Source: Cymodocea nodosa (lineage: Eukaryota; Streptophyta; Magnoliopsida; Alismatales; Cymodoceaceae). Taken from it: a stretch of DNA of 64,000 bases. Within the stretch, counting starts at the first letter, position 1. Every line of letters begins with the position of its first letter. Shown piece by piece: positions 20,884 to 32,065 of the stretch. The notes beneath the pieces are model-generated. The model was not told the DNA's origin. It did no database searches and saw only the letters and a program-made list of their open reading frames with translations. The position numbers and the translations under genes are program-made. The stretch spans positions 11,601,501-11,665,500 of the forward strand of contig CM072339.1 of the NCBI GenBank assembly GCA_036874045.1. The letters are read 5' to 3'.

Positions 20884-23141
20884 TTAAGAAAAACTTTTTC
20901 TTGGTACCCAATGTTGTTGAGGACCAAGTTCATTAAACGCATATTTCTTCTTTTTGTTTAAAAATAGTTTAACATTATCATTTACATTCTTATTAGTTGT
21001 AAGTACTATAGACTTGTTTTTAACATCATACTTACTTATAGCATTATTGCTCTTATAATCATTCTTTTTTTTTCAGGTGTAGTATAATCAAGACCAAACT
21101 GATTTTTATAAGATGTTAATTTATTTTGGTCATGCTCATACATTTCAGTAAGTTCATATCAAGATTTTGTACTTGTATTTGAATTTTCAATGTATACAAA
21201 AAAATTTTCTGCACAAAAATTTTCAGTTTTATCACATGCAGAATAAGTAATTGGTCTAATACTAGTGTATCGAATTACATGCTCAGTTTTCTAAATTTTC
21301 AGTTTACTACAATCGTTTGAAATTTTAGAAACATTAGAAACTGAATTTCCAGAACAAGAAACAAGATTTTTAGTAACATTTATAATCATGTTAGAAGTAC
21401 AATTTGACAAATCACATTGATTTATATTATTACTACATGATTCATCCCTTGAAGTACCTACTTCTATATATTTATTACCTTGTTTCATAATAAAAGGAAT
21501 TTTAGTCTTAGATTTACTTGAATTGCAACTAATAAATCCCTTATTGGCTTGAGATTCAGGATATTTAGGATAATCAAATCCTAAGCCAAATTTATAAGAC
21601 ACTACAGGGGTACTAGTTAGTTTGTCTAACTTAGTTTGACTTAAATTCCATTTCTCAATGGTAGAATTTAAATCTAGCACTCTTAGTTTTAATTTATCTA
21701 TCTCTAATTCAAGTTCATTTGTATTGTTTCTCAACATTTCATTTTCAGATTCTATCTTTAATTTTTCAGCATTTATATTCTATATTTGTTCATGCAAGAT
21801 ACATTCATTAAATCTAAATTTTTGCTAATCTCTAGCATGATTTTCATTATCACATTTAAACTTTTCTAAAGTAGTAGACAGGAAACAATTTTCTTCTTCC
21901 ATAATTGATGAAGATTTTCTAATATTCTTATTTTCCAGTTTACATACTTTAAGTTTTTGTAATAATGCATGATAAGCACATAATAATTCGTCAAAGTTGA
22001 AATCTGAATGACTTTCAAGATTAGATATTACCTTAGACTCATCTGCCATGAAGCACACATGAGCAACGTCTTCTAGCTCTTGTTCTCCTTTTGAATGTGA
22101 AGATTTTGATGATAATTCCTCAAATTCAAACTCTTCAAACGTGTCATCCCAAGTGACCTTCAAAGCCTTTTTCCTATAAAAATTTTTCTGAGTTTTCTGA
22201 GCTGTCTTCTTCTGATTTGTCCTACTTTGCTTTTCATTTTTCCTCATAAGATAGTTTGGAGAAAGATGTCCAAGTTTCTTACAATTGTAACATACATATT
22301 TTCTGGATGAAGAATTATTGTCATTCAATGATTTTGACGTTGAGGGTTTATCATTCTTGTTCCTTTGTTGTTTCCTAGCTTTCCATGCTTTCTTGAATTT
22401 CCTAGTCAGCAAAATCAAATCCTCGTCAGAATCAGTAGAAATATCAGAATCCGAATTAATTTCGAAGGCTATTTCTTTCTTCATTTTTAGTTTGTTGTGA
22501 CTCAGTGATTCATTTAATTGAACTTCATAAGCTGTTAAATTTACTATAAGTTCATTCATAGTATAAACATTTAAATCTCGTGATTCCTCAATTGATGTTA
22601 CTTTCTGAGACCATTTAGAACTTAGAGATCTAAGAATTTTCCTCACTAAATCCTTCTGTTCAAAATTCTTTACTAAGCATTTTAAGGAATTTATGATATC
22701 AAGAAATCTAGAAAACATCTCAGAAATACTTTCATCTTCATGCATCTTAAAGAGTTCATACTTATGAATCAACATGTTTATTTTAGTCTCTTTAACTTCA
22801 GAAGTACCTTCATGTGAAACTTCTAATGCATGCCACACCTCATAAGCAGATTTATATGCCGACACTTTACTGAACTATTCATAACTCAATGCACAAAATA
22901 AAATATTTAAGCCCTTAGCATTTAGAGTTTCATTTTCTTTTTCAGTAATTGTCCAAGTATTATAAGGAGTAGTTAACGGAGTATATGGTTTAGAAATCAT
23001 GAACCACAACTTATGATCTATACTTTGAAGAAAAACAGTCATCCTATATTTCCAATATTCAAAATGTATTCCATCAAATAAAGGAGGACGATTAAGATTT
23101 TGGCCTTCATATAATGAAAAATTACCATTTCCAGTAGCCAT
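20884..23141 (-). pseudogene. Copia-2 gag
   Basis: Begins MATGNGNFSLYEG, the same start as Copia-3. N-terminal copia-type capsid domain (YWKYRMTVFLQSIDHKLWFMI; then EMFSRFLDIINSL and LVRKILRSLSSKW). A zinc knuckle near 22,235-22,300 reads CYNCKKLGH with the last Cys replaced by Tyr. Then an acidic region and a long coiled coil (NEMLRNNTNELELEIDKLKLR). It ends WVPRKSFS-like followed by TAA. Stops at 22,875 and around 21,780-21,830 and an indel in a T run near 21,063-21,072 break it. Gag forms the particle that packages element RNA. Confidence 0.9.
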
Positions 23142-23327
23142 CTTACCTTAGATTTTTCAACCTATTTGATTTTAAACAGTCTAAAAACTTTAACCCAACT
23201 TGAGCCTTAAATCAAGAAAGTTAAACGTATGCTCAGATATTAATGTTTGTTTAAAAACAAGGAAGGTAGAATAAGCAATGATATTAATTAAGTTGGTATC
23301 GATTTTATATTAAAGATTATTAACAAA

Positions 23328-23339
23328 GTTATGATACCA
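23328..23339 (-). other. Primer binding site of Copia-2
   Basis: Minus strand TGGTATCATAAC, two bases after the LTR end. The family standard is TGGTATCAGAGC, complementary to initiator tRNA-Met; bases 9 and 11 differ. Confidence 0.8.
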
Positions 23340-23341
23340 CT

Positions 23342-24995
23342 TGTAGGATTGTATGGCTACACAAGAGTGGGGGTGAATTGTGTTTTTTAATATTTTCTGA
23401 AATATAATTGAAACTTTAAAACTCAAAAACAAGTCGAGACATTGTTTTCATAAAATCATTTTTATTCAAGGTTTCAATTACAATATACAATTCAATTCTC
23501 CTGAGAAATTGTAGATGCAATTATATCTCGATACCATGTATCATCTAAACAATTTCATAACTACAAACAGAGAAAACTAATTTGCAGAATTTAAAACATT
23601 TCTCCCTATTTGAGATCTTTCTTCTTCTTCTTTTTCTTCTTCAACAATTCTTCAATGACGAATATCTTATCTTTCTCTACTTCACTGAATTTGCTTTCTT
23701 TTGATACTTTAAATATTTAGTGACATAAATAATACCTTTTTCTACTTCACTGAATTTTCTTCCACCTGAGAGATTTTTCCCAAAAAGGTGTTTTTGATCC
23801 TTGAAAAAGATTTTTCTTTTGGTGTGCAGGGATAGTCTAATCCTTGAAAAGATTTTTCGTTTTGTGTGCAAGGATAATTTGATCAACAAGAATTCTATGC
23901 CTTTTATACTGTATCTTCATTTCATGCATATCCTTCACGTTTAACCACTACTAGTTTTCCACTTCTTCACGTCTTTTCTTTTTCCATCATCTTAATACAC
24001 ATGTTCTGACCTACATTTACATTTCGAATTTTTTTTACTCATTAGTCTTGGATCTCTGAAAATTCCTGCAAAATAAACTTTCTCATCCAAAAATTTTTCC
24101 ATCAAGTGTAATAAGAAGTCGTTACTTTAATGTTAACTAAATGAGTAACACAAGTATATATATATAACTTAACGTTTCTAGCTCAACGAGTTCCTCATGT
24201 GCCATTTCACGTCACAAGTACTTTAGCTAACTCAACGAACTAAGTCTGTGGTGTTACGCTACCTCAACGAACTAGCTTAACCTTTCTTTCAAAAGGTTAA
24301 ACGATAACTCACCGAAAATAGTTTAAGTTTCGGATAGTTACGGTTGTAAGTCTCCGAAAAACTTTAACTCATCGATTCAACAATAAACAAATATTTTTAT
24401 AATAAGAATTTTACCATGTGCAAAAATAACAACTTAAGTTTATAACGCTAACCTAACGCGTTGCCTTAGTGTTCAATATAGCAACTCAACGCATTTAGTT
24501 ATGTTAACTTAACGAGTTAAACATGTGCACCTCACGCGATACAATATAACATTCATAACTTATATTTTCATCACGTGTATAACACTAACTTAACGAGTTC
24601 GTCTCTTCTTTTACACATTAACCTAACGAGTTCTCAAGTGACCTATTTTAACCTTTAAGCCTCTTACTTAACGAGTTCTCACGTGACCTCTATACAAACA
24701 AAACTCTAACTTAATGAGTTGTCTAAACGTGCACTGTTCATGATACAGAAGATATAACTTTAAAACATATCATGTTTTTCACTAAAAACACACGTTAACT
24801 TAACATTTAGTTAAATGAGAAATTAATGCAATGAAACGACTAGTTATTAACTTCAAATCCAATACAGACAAGTATTTATGTCAGTAAGCTTTTTTTGTAT
24901 TAATTAATGATTTTAATTTCTTTCACAAGCAATAATAATTGAGCAAATATGATTATTTTCATTCAACCCACATCATCAAAACAAAATACTCAACA
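23342..24995 (-). mobile_element. Copia-2 5' LTR
   Basis: 1,654 bp, TGTTGAGTATTTTG...ATCCTACA. U3 (about 24,150-24,990) carries CACGTG/ACGTG and TAACTTAACGAGT (ACTCGTTAAGTTA) repeats plus one AACTCACCGAAA...TTTCGGATAGTTA pair (about 24,308-24,360). TATA box TATAAAAG at 23,901-23,908. The U3 start abuts AGGTG. Confidence 0.92.
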
Positions 24996-25000
24996 AGGTG
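24996..25000. repeat. Target site duplication of Copia-2, right copy
   Basis: AGGTG directly after the LTR end CAACA; identical to 15,144-15,148. Confidence 0.9.
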
Positions 25001-25961
25001 TTTTAAAGTTGCATGATCCGTGTATACTATAACTTTAGCTCCAATCAGATATGATCTAAACTTTTCCAAGGCAAACACAATAACTAATAGTTCTTTTTCA
25101 GTAGTTGTGTAATTAACTTGAGCATCATTTAAGGTTTTACTTGCATAATGAATCACTCTAGGAGATTTTTCTATCTTCTATCCCAACACTACTCCTACAT
25201 CAAAATCAAATGCATCACACATTAATTCAAATGGATGGCTCCAATCAGGTGCTTGAATTATAGGAGTTGAAATTAAGCTAGTTTTAAGTCTAAAAAATGC
25301 TTCCTTGCAATTTTTATCAAAGTTAAATGGGACATCTTTTAATAGATTAGTTAAAGGTCTAGCTATTTTGCTAAAGTCTTTAATAAATCTTCTATAAAAT
25401 CCAACATGTCCTAGAAATGATGTAATATCTTTTACTGATTTAGGTTCTGATAAATTAGAAATTACTTCTATTTTAGCTTTATCTACTTCCAACCCTTTCT
25501 TAGAAACAACATGTCCTAAGACTATTCTTTGTTTAACCATGAAGTGACATTTTTCCCAATTTAGAACCAGATTTTTTTCCATAGCGTTTTAATATTTGGT
25601 CTAAATTTTTTAAACAAACTTCATATGAGTTGCCATAAATAGTAAAATCATCCATAAATATTTTAAAAAAATCTTCAGTCATTCTAGTAAATATGCCATG
25701 CATACACCTTTGAAAGGTGGCTAGTGCATTGCATAATTCGAATGGCATTCTCTTAAAAGCATAAGTTCCATTAGGATAGGTGAAAGTTGTTTTCTCTTGA
25801 TCCTCTAATGCTATTAGAATTTGGTTATAACCTGAATACCCGTCTAGGAAACAAAAATATTCTTGCCCTGCTAATATTTCCAGCATTTAATCTATAAAAG
25901 GTAAGGGAAAATGATCTTTCCTAGTCACAACATTCAGCTTTCTATAGTCTATACGTACTCT
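25001..25961 (-). pseudogene. Gypsy-3 reverse transcriptase and RNase H part
   Basis: RT shows FLDGYSGYNQI and an intact IFMDDFTIYG, unlike Gypsy-1. The thumb/connection ([16 protein letters not shown]) and RNase H (LMCDAFDFDVG; TTEKELLVIVFALEKF; YTDHATLKHL) follow, ending at the Copia-2 insertion after TLKHL. Broken by stops at 25,959-25,961 (a Trp codon), near 25,887 and near 25,176, and by an indel near 25,585. Confidence 0.88.
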
Positions 25962-27143
25962 CTAGCCTGATTGAATTCTAGTAGGTATCAAGTCTTGACT
26001 TTCATTCCTAATAACTATTAATCCTGATTTCTTGGAAGCTACATGGATTGGGCTAACCCACGAGCTATCAGAAATCGAATAAATTATGTCATTATCTAAC
26101 CATTTCACTATTTCTTTCCTGACTACTTCTTTAAGGTTTAGATTTAATCTCCTCTCAGGAATTCTAACAGGTTTAGCATTCTCTTCTAAATATATGTGGT
26201 GACAACATAAAGTTGAACTTAACCCTTTTATATCAGTCATAGTCCATCCTATTGCTTTTTTATAACTTTTCACTACATCTTTTAATTTAGCTATTTGATC
26301 CTCTTTTAAATCTGAAGTAATAATGATTGGACAGGTTTGTTTATTTTCCAGAAATATATAGGTTAATTCAGAAGGTAAAGGTTTTAATTCTAAATGTTGC
26401 CTATCAGAAGCTAGAGCTCTTAATTGAACATCATCATTTTCTAAATTAATTTCTTCTATATCTCCTTCTATATTTATGCTTTCACTTTCCTCTAAAGTTT
26501 CAGAATTGATTTGCCTATTTAATTCTTCTTGAATCACATCATCTAACATATCTCCTTCATCCTCTAAAAAGTCTATGGTATGTAAGGACATTTCTAACTC
26601 CTCAAACCTTTCTGGTTTGAAAATATTTAATTGAGTATCCTCATTACCATATGCTAACTTCATTACTCCAGTTTTACAATTTATAATAGCCCCTAATGTT
26701 GCTAAAAATGGCCTTCCCAAAATTAAAGATGTATCACTATTTTTATGCTTAATTTGTTGGGAATCCAAAATTACAATATCAATAGGATATATAAAGTTTT
26801 TGATTTTAATTAAGACATCCTCTATTTTTCCTGTAGGGTATCTTATACTTCTATCAGCTAATTGAATAATCGTACTAGTAGGAGTTAAGCCTTCTAATCC
26901 TAAGGATGCAAATATATCACTTGGCATAACATTTATACCTGCACCTAAGTCTATTAAGGTTCTTTCTAGAATGGTATTTCCTATGGTGCATGATATAATA
27001 GGGATTCCAAGAATAGATAACTTTTTAAGAATTTGTGGCAGAAATAGGGAACTACTTTGCTCAGCTAAAAAGACCTTCCTAAGAACTTTTCGCTCTCTTT
27101 TCTTAGTACACCAATCCTTCAGAAACTTAGCACAAGGTGGCAT
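25962..27143 (-). pseudogene. Gypsy-3 protease and RT N-terminus
   Basis: 393 open codons. Aspartic protease site in LIDLGAGINVMPSDIFASLGLEG, later LILGRPFLAT. Then the glutamate-rich hinge (EELNRQINSETLEESESINIEGD) and the RT N-terminus from KGLSSTLCCHHIYLEENAKPVRIPERRL to the point where TGG becomes TAG. Very close in sequence to the Gypsy-1 copy. Confidence 0.9.
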
Positions 27144-28190
27144 TTTCTATAATAGATATAACAAAGGAATGTTAACTTGCACTTTTTCAAAAATTTCTCT
27201 AATTTTTTCTTGTTTTTTAGGTATTGATTGTTGTAATCTTTCAGGATAGGGTGCTAAAGATTGTGATTTAAAAGATTCTTTTTCTTTCGTTTGATTTGTT
27301 TGATCATTTTTAGCCTCATTAGCAGATTCAGATTGTTCTTTAGTGATTTCTAGATTTTCAGCTATTACATTTTCATTATCATTTTAATTTTTACTCTTAT
27401 CAACCTTCATATTATTTTTATTTTGAGTTCTTGGTGGTATATCAGTTCCAGATCTTAATATTATACATACATCTTCCAGATTTTCGTTACTCTCATGATA
27501 TTTTTGTATATCATTTTCGTGATTATGATCTTCAATTGTTTTTAGTTTTAAAGTGCATTCTTTAAATTCTCTTGTAGTAGTATTTTCTTTTGGCTGTATA
27601 TTTTGTAAATTATATAGATCTATAACATTATAATTTTCATTGTCCTGTTGCATAACTTGTATTTTCATTGTATATTCGTCCAATGCTTTTAGTTTTCTTT
27701 CCAGATCATCTAATCTCATTGCATTCAATTTTTTATCAATTTTCATTATGGTTTTTTCAGTTTCGTAAATTATATCCATTTTAGGTTCTGAATATGCTTC
27801 CTTATAGTTTAATTAGTTGACTTCTTGTTGCTAACACATAAAATATTCTAGTTTGTCCAGGTTTTGCTCTATAATGCGCTCCAATCTGTCATACCTATCC
27901 CAAACTTCAGTGTCTTTCAACATCTTACACATTCTATACTAACCATCAGCTAGGTAAACTATAGGATTCTCATACTTGGCTCTATTATATTGAGGATGAT
28001 TCATTTGTTGTTCATGGGATCTAACCATCTCCAAACGTCTTAATTTCAAACAGTCATAAATGTCGTGTCCTTCAGAATTGTAGAATTCACATATGATAAC
28101 TACAGGTTTCAGAAATCTTTGAGTATAAGCATATGCCATATTCTCAATTACAGAAGAAAACACATAACACTTTGGCTATTAAAACGAAAT
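27144..28190 (-). pseudogene. Gypsy-3 zinc knuckle and linker
   Basis: Linker at 27,779-27,384 and beyond. The knuckle frame (28,163-27,939) reads ICEFYNSEGHDIYDC: the second Cys is Tyr, so zinc binding is lost. No capsid region lies between it and the primer site, as in Gypsy-1 and Gypsy-2. Confidence 0.78.
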
Positions 28191-28214
28191 AGCTCTAACA
28201 ATTGCTTATATGAA

Positions 28215-28232
28215 TTCCCCAGCAATAGCGCC
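28215..28232 (-). other. Primer binding site of Gypsy-3
   Basis: Minus strand TGGCGCTATTGCTGGGGA, tRNA-Asp type. Two further units of about 33 bp with TGGTACCATGCTAGGG and a weaker third lie at 28,245-28,320. Confidence 0.75.
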
Positions 28233-28240
28233 AGAAAACT

Positions 28241-29353
28241 TGTTTGGATCCCTAGCATGGTACCAGAAAACTTGTTTGGTTACCCAGTGACGTGTTAGAA
28301 AAACTTGGATTTGTTAACTTCTATTTTTACTTAGTTAATTTATCTTTATGCTTATACCAATGAAGTCCTTTTTAGAAGTAAACAAACAACCTTTCACATA
28401 AATTAGATAGTAATTCCAATTTGTATTTCTTTAGTGGTAACTGCTTCTGCTTGAATGATCGGTTGGATTTCCTTCATTCATATCAACGACGATGATTTCT
28501 TCTCCCTTCGACGAGTGAATTCCTATGTGATACGTGCGATCGTGGTTTTTTCTTCCAACTGTTCTATTCCTACAACTGCTATAGTGGTATATTAGAAAAT
28601 AAATGGTCCGTGGAGTTACAGATAACTCAACGAACTTGCTTCATTGATTTAACTATATAACACGTGCATAAATTTAACTATCCGATGCTCAGATGCATTT
28701 CAGATAGTTACAGATAACTCATCGATATATAACTTAAGTCAATCTTCCAGATCACAACACGTGTCATCAGCAGTTTTATAATAAAGAAATATTTTGGAGA
28801 GTTACAAGTCTAACTATCCGATGCCTAGATGCATTTTGGATAGTTACAAATAACTCACCGAAAATCCACTTAAGTCATTCTTTTAGAACATGACACATGT
28901 CCAACAACTGTTTTATAATAAAAGGAGATTTCAGAGAGTTACACATATAACTATCCGATGCCTAGGTACAATTTCGGATAGTTAGAGATAACTCACCGAA
29001 AATCCACTTAAGTCATGCATTATGGTTTCGACACGTGTACTTCAAAAAATAATAAAATATTCTTTTAAAACATAACTGTCTAGTACATTGAACATAACTC
29101 TTCGATACATTAAACATAATTATCCGAAATAACAAAAAATTCGGATACTTAAGAATTTCACAGCTTGCAATTTACCGACAGTTTAGAAATGTACTAAATT
29201 AACATTAATTCCTCGAAATTAAGCAGATTCTTTCATTAAAGCATATAATAGTGCAATTATAACAAAATGGCTTAATTCTCATATGATAAGATAAATATTA
29301 TGCAATTAACCATCATTTAACCGTTAATATTATGCACTTTTTCATTCTAAACA
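28241..29353 (-). mobile_element. Gypsy-3 5' LTR with internal deletion
   Basis: 1,113 bp; ends as in Gypsy-1. About 1 kb holding the TATA box and R region is missing at about 28,425 (AATTTGTATTTC joined to TTTAGTGGTAAC; similar TTTRTATTTCTT phrases occur at both original borders). U3 repeat units remain at 28,676-29,040. ATAAG (29,354-29,358) would be the target duplication; its partner is lost. Confidence 0.85.
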
Positions 29354-31268
29354 ATAAGCTCAGTGGGCAATCTAGGAGTAACAAAGGAAAGAAACTAAAG
29401 AACAAGAGGAGCTGATTGTTGAAAGACCTGTCCCTAAGGAACAGTAGCCAGGACCTTCGATTCCACCTCCTAAACCACTAGAAAGGGTGGTAGTTATGAG
29501 GCCTTCCATTGAAGAAGAATTAAGAGAATTTGAAGAATTGGTTCAAGTTGGGAAAAACCAAGGAGAACCAAAAGATTTGGTAGTAGCTAAAGCACACCTA
29601 GTGTTTGATGCACTTTACAAGAGAAAGGTTGTAGAAAAGTTGAAAGCCCAATATAAAATTAAAGTTGAACAGCATCAAGAAGCCACTACCAGATTTACTA
29701 CAAAAGGAGTTGAAGCTAGTCCTTCGAGACCAGCAATTATAGAAAAAATTAAACAGGAAGAGCCAGTCCCTATGGCTCAAAGGCCTGTAGAGCCCATTTA
29801 TGTAGGCTTAATCTTAGAGGAAGAAAAGGAAGACTAGGCACAATTAATCAAAAGAAGGAAAGGAAAAGATATAGTGCTTGAATATCAAGAGGAGATTAAA
29901 TCTGAAAGATTAATATCAATAGGGCCTATAGAGCCAAATTTTGTAAACCTGCTATCCGATTCTAAGGATGAGTAGTAGCAGCAGCAGCAACAAGATCAAA
30001 GAGAAGAAGAAAATCAGGTTGAAATTAATCTACAGCCTGTACAAATAGAAGAAACAGAAATTAGGGTAGAAGCTGATTTGCCCGTAACTCCATCCCAATC
30101 TGCCATAGAATCAGAAAGAATAGTGACATTGCAGATTGGTAGTCAGGAGGAAGAAGAAAAAGAAAAAAATGAATAAGAAGCTGAACAAGTATATATGGAA
30201 AGAGATGACTCGACAGATTCCATTGAAGAGTAAAGAACTCTTCAACAAATTTTGGATAGTATTCAAGATAGAGTGGAGAGTTCTATCGGCTCACCACCAC
30301 AGACAGAAGTAGAAGCAAATATTCAGGAATCTGTGGAGCATCTTCAACAAGTACAAGTTCAGCATTTGAAAGAGGAAGTTTAAGAACAAACCCTTATAGA
30401 GCAACAAATGCATATTCCTAATCCTTCTGAAGCAATAGTTTTAAATGAAGTACATTTCTAGAGTCAAGAAGCTTATGACGAATACCAAAAGATTAGGGGT
30501 TATGATATCATTTATAGTAGACCAGTAAATTGGGACGAAATGCAAGAAATCAAAGATTTATTTGAATTCCAAGGTCTATTGCAATATATTTCTCAAGAAA
30601 GAGGGCATGTAGTATATGAAAATCTAGTGCCCTGCTTTTATGCAAACTTAAGAGAAGGAGAAGGAAGATTAATTTCCAACATGGAGGAAGTTGATGTACA
30701 GATAACACCAAAGCTTCTCCACAACATTTTGGGATTGAAGAATGAAAGATTGGAAATTCTGGAAAGCACAACTACAATCGAGTGGACAGAGTAAGCAATA
30801 AAGGATTGTTTAGCTATCAATCCTAGTGTGCCCTTGTTAAATAGACTGAAGCAGCTAAATGGTACAGCACACATGATAGCTAACATTCTAATTAAGAATG
30901 TCTACCAATGACAAGGCCATGATATAGAACTGAGTCAATTTGTCAAATGGGCCACATATGTAGTTGGGAACAGAATTCAGATAAATTGGTCTGCAGTTTT
31001 CATCTCCAAGCTGAAAGTAGTAAAGAAGAAATTATTTTATGGATATCTGATTCCACTACTGATGGTGGACTGTATTGATTTCACGAAATGGGCATCTAAA
31101 ACGATTAGATCATGAACTATTTCAATGAAAGAATACAGAAATTATGTAGCTGCAGAGATTGTTGAACCTTCTAGAGGAATTACAGGAGCTGTAGAAAGGA
31201 TTAACCAATTAGAGAAACAAGTAGAAAAGCTCCAAAAGGAAGTAGATGAACTTAGGAGAAAAGATTAA
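29354..31268 (+). pseudogene. Gypsy-Z upstream ORF, plant transposon-like protein
   Basis: About 637 codons in a single frame with roughly ten stop codons and no frameshift. A Lys/Glu-rich N-terminal part (EELREFEELVQVG) and a long acidic Gln/Glu-rich middle (QQQQ near 29,978; EEEEKEKNE) lead to the PF20167-like core near 30,540-30,790: IKDLFEFQGLLQYIS, CFYANLREGEG, then LLHNILGLKNE. A helical part follows (GNRIQINWSAVFISKLK), then a C-terminal coiled coil (INQLEKQVEKLQKEVDELRRKD). Domain order matches the extra ORFs of Copia-1, -2 and -4. The first ATG after the insertion edge is at 29,496, but the true start is lost. Function unknown. Confidence 0.72.
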
Positions 31269-32065
31269 AATTGTATTGTTCGTCTACTTGTAATTGTATA
31301 TATTTGTATGAAAAATATCTAACTGATTGTAATATATACTATTCATATAAATGAATGTATGTTTTTCAGATGTTTTTGCATTTGTGTTTGAGAATGATGT
31401 ACTGGATGAATTATTTTGAATATTATATAATTTGTGGAACATTATGCAAGATTGTTTAAAAGATTTACAATTTGTTGAATGACAGGATTAAATGAAAGAT
31501 AATTGATTAATGACTAAAAATATCTGCATGCTACAAAGTAAAATATAAATTCTACATCACATGAAATGAACTGCAAGTTAAATATTTATATAGTGTTCAG
31601 ATGTAAATGTGTTTTAATTAGAATGCTGCATTAATGACATGTATTTAATTTTATTTAAGTTGGAAAAATGTAGGAGAGAAAAAAACATAGAAGTTAATAC
31701 GAGTAAGTTTTAGAAAACTACCTAGTGTTAACTCAACGAAGTAAGTTTGTTGAGTTAACCTTAACTCCACGAGGTCAATAATATAATATAAGGTCACTCC
31801 GTTGAGTTATCTGTAAATCAACGAAGTTAGTCCGTGGAGTTAGCAACAATAGCTGAAACTAGTCTGTTGAGTTATCTATAACTCAACAAGGTTAGTTCGT
31901 GGATTAAGCTAAATGGTTATTCCTTTAGCCACGAATAAAACTTCGTGGGTTTAGCGGTTACTGAAATTTGAAATTAGAAGTGGCACACGTATCCATAAAA
32001 ATAGGAACCATATTGCACGTTACAAGACATGTTCTTGCAATGAGATTTATTTGCTTTATAGGCGT
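31269..32065 (+). other. Gypsy-Z spacer between extra ORF and gag, with palindrome array
   Basis: AT-rich, no gene. About 31,722-31,935 carries TAACTCAACGAAGTAAG...GTTGAGTTA and related inverted motifs. Homologous to 41,107-42,060 of Gypsy-Z'. It continues at 34,677 beyond the solo LTR and leads into gag at 34,962. Confidence 0.7.

Larger units (their letters stand above)
15149..24995 (-). mobile_element. Copia-2, Sirevirus-like Ty1/copia element
   Basis: Complete to both ends on the minus strand: 5' LTR 23,342-24,995, initiator-Met-type primer site, gag, pol, a promoter/intron-like segment, the extra ORF and a shortened 3' LTR (15,149-15,625). Flanked by AGGTG on both sides. Internal deletions removed the middle of the 3' region (near 16,860) and the start of the 3' LTR, so it can no longer replicate alone, yet pol is still open. 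Confidence 0.93.
24996..29353 (-). mobile_element. Gypsy-3, main part (Athila-like)
   Basis: 5' LTR, primer site, zinc knuckle, linker, protease, RT and the start of RNase H on the minus strand; the rest of RNase H continues at 15,148-14,835 beyond Copia-2. Its LTR start at 29,353 lies against the upstream ORF of Gypsy-Z, so Gypsy-3 inserted there. Its 3' end was lost. Confidence 0.9.

Noticed and set aside
24959..25000. End of the RNase H frame 24,959-25,156
   Set aside because: The last residues come from the Copia-2 LTR, not from RNase H.
29354..31268. Extra ORF as a retroviral-type envelope gene
   Set aside because: No signal peptide, no membrane segment and no cysteine pattern; acidic and coiled-coil rich instead.
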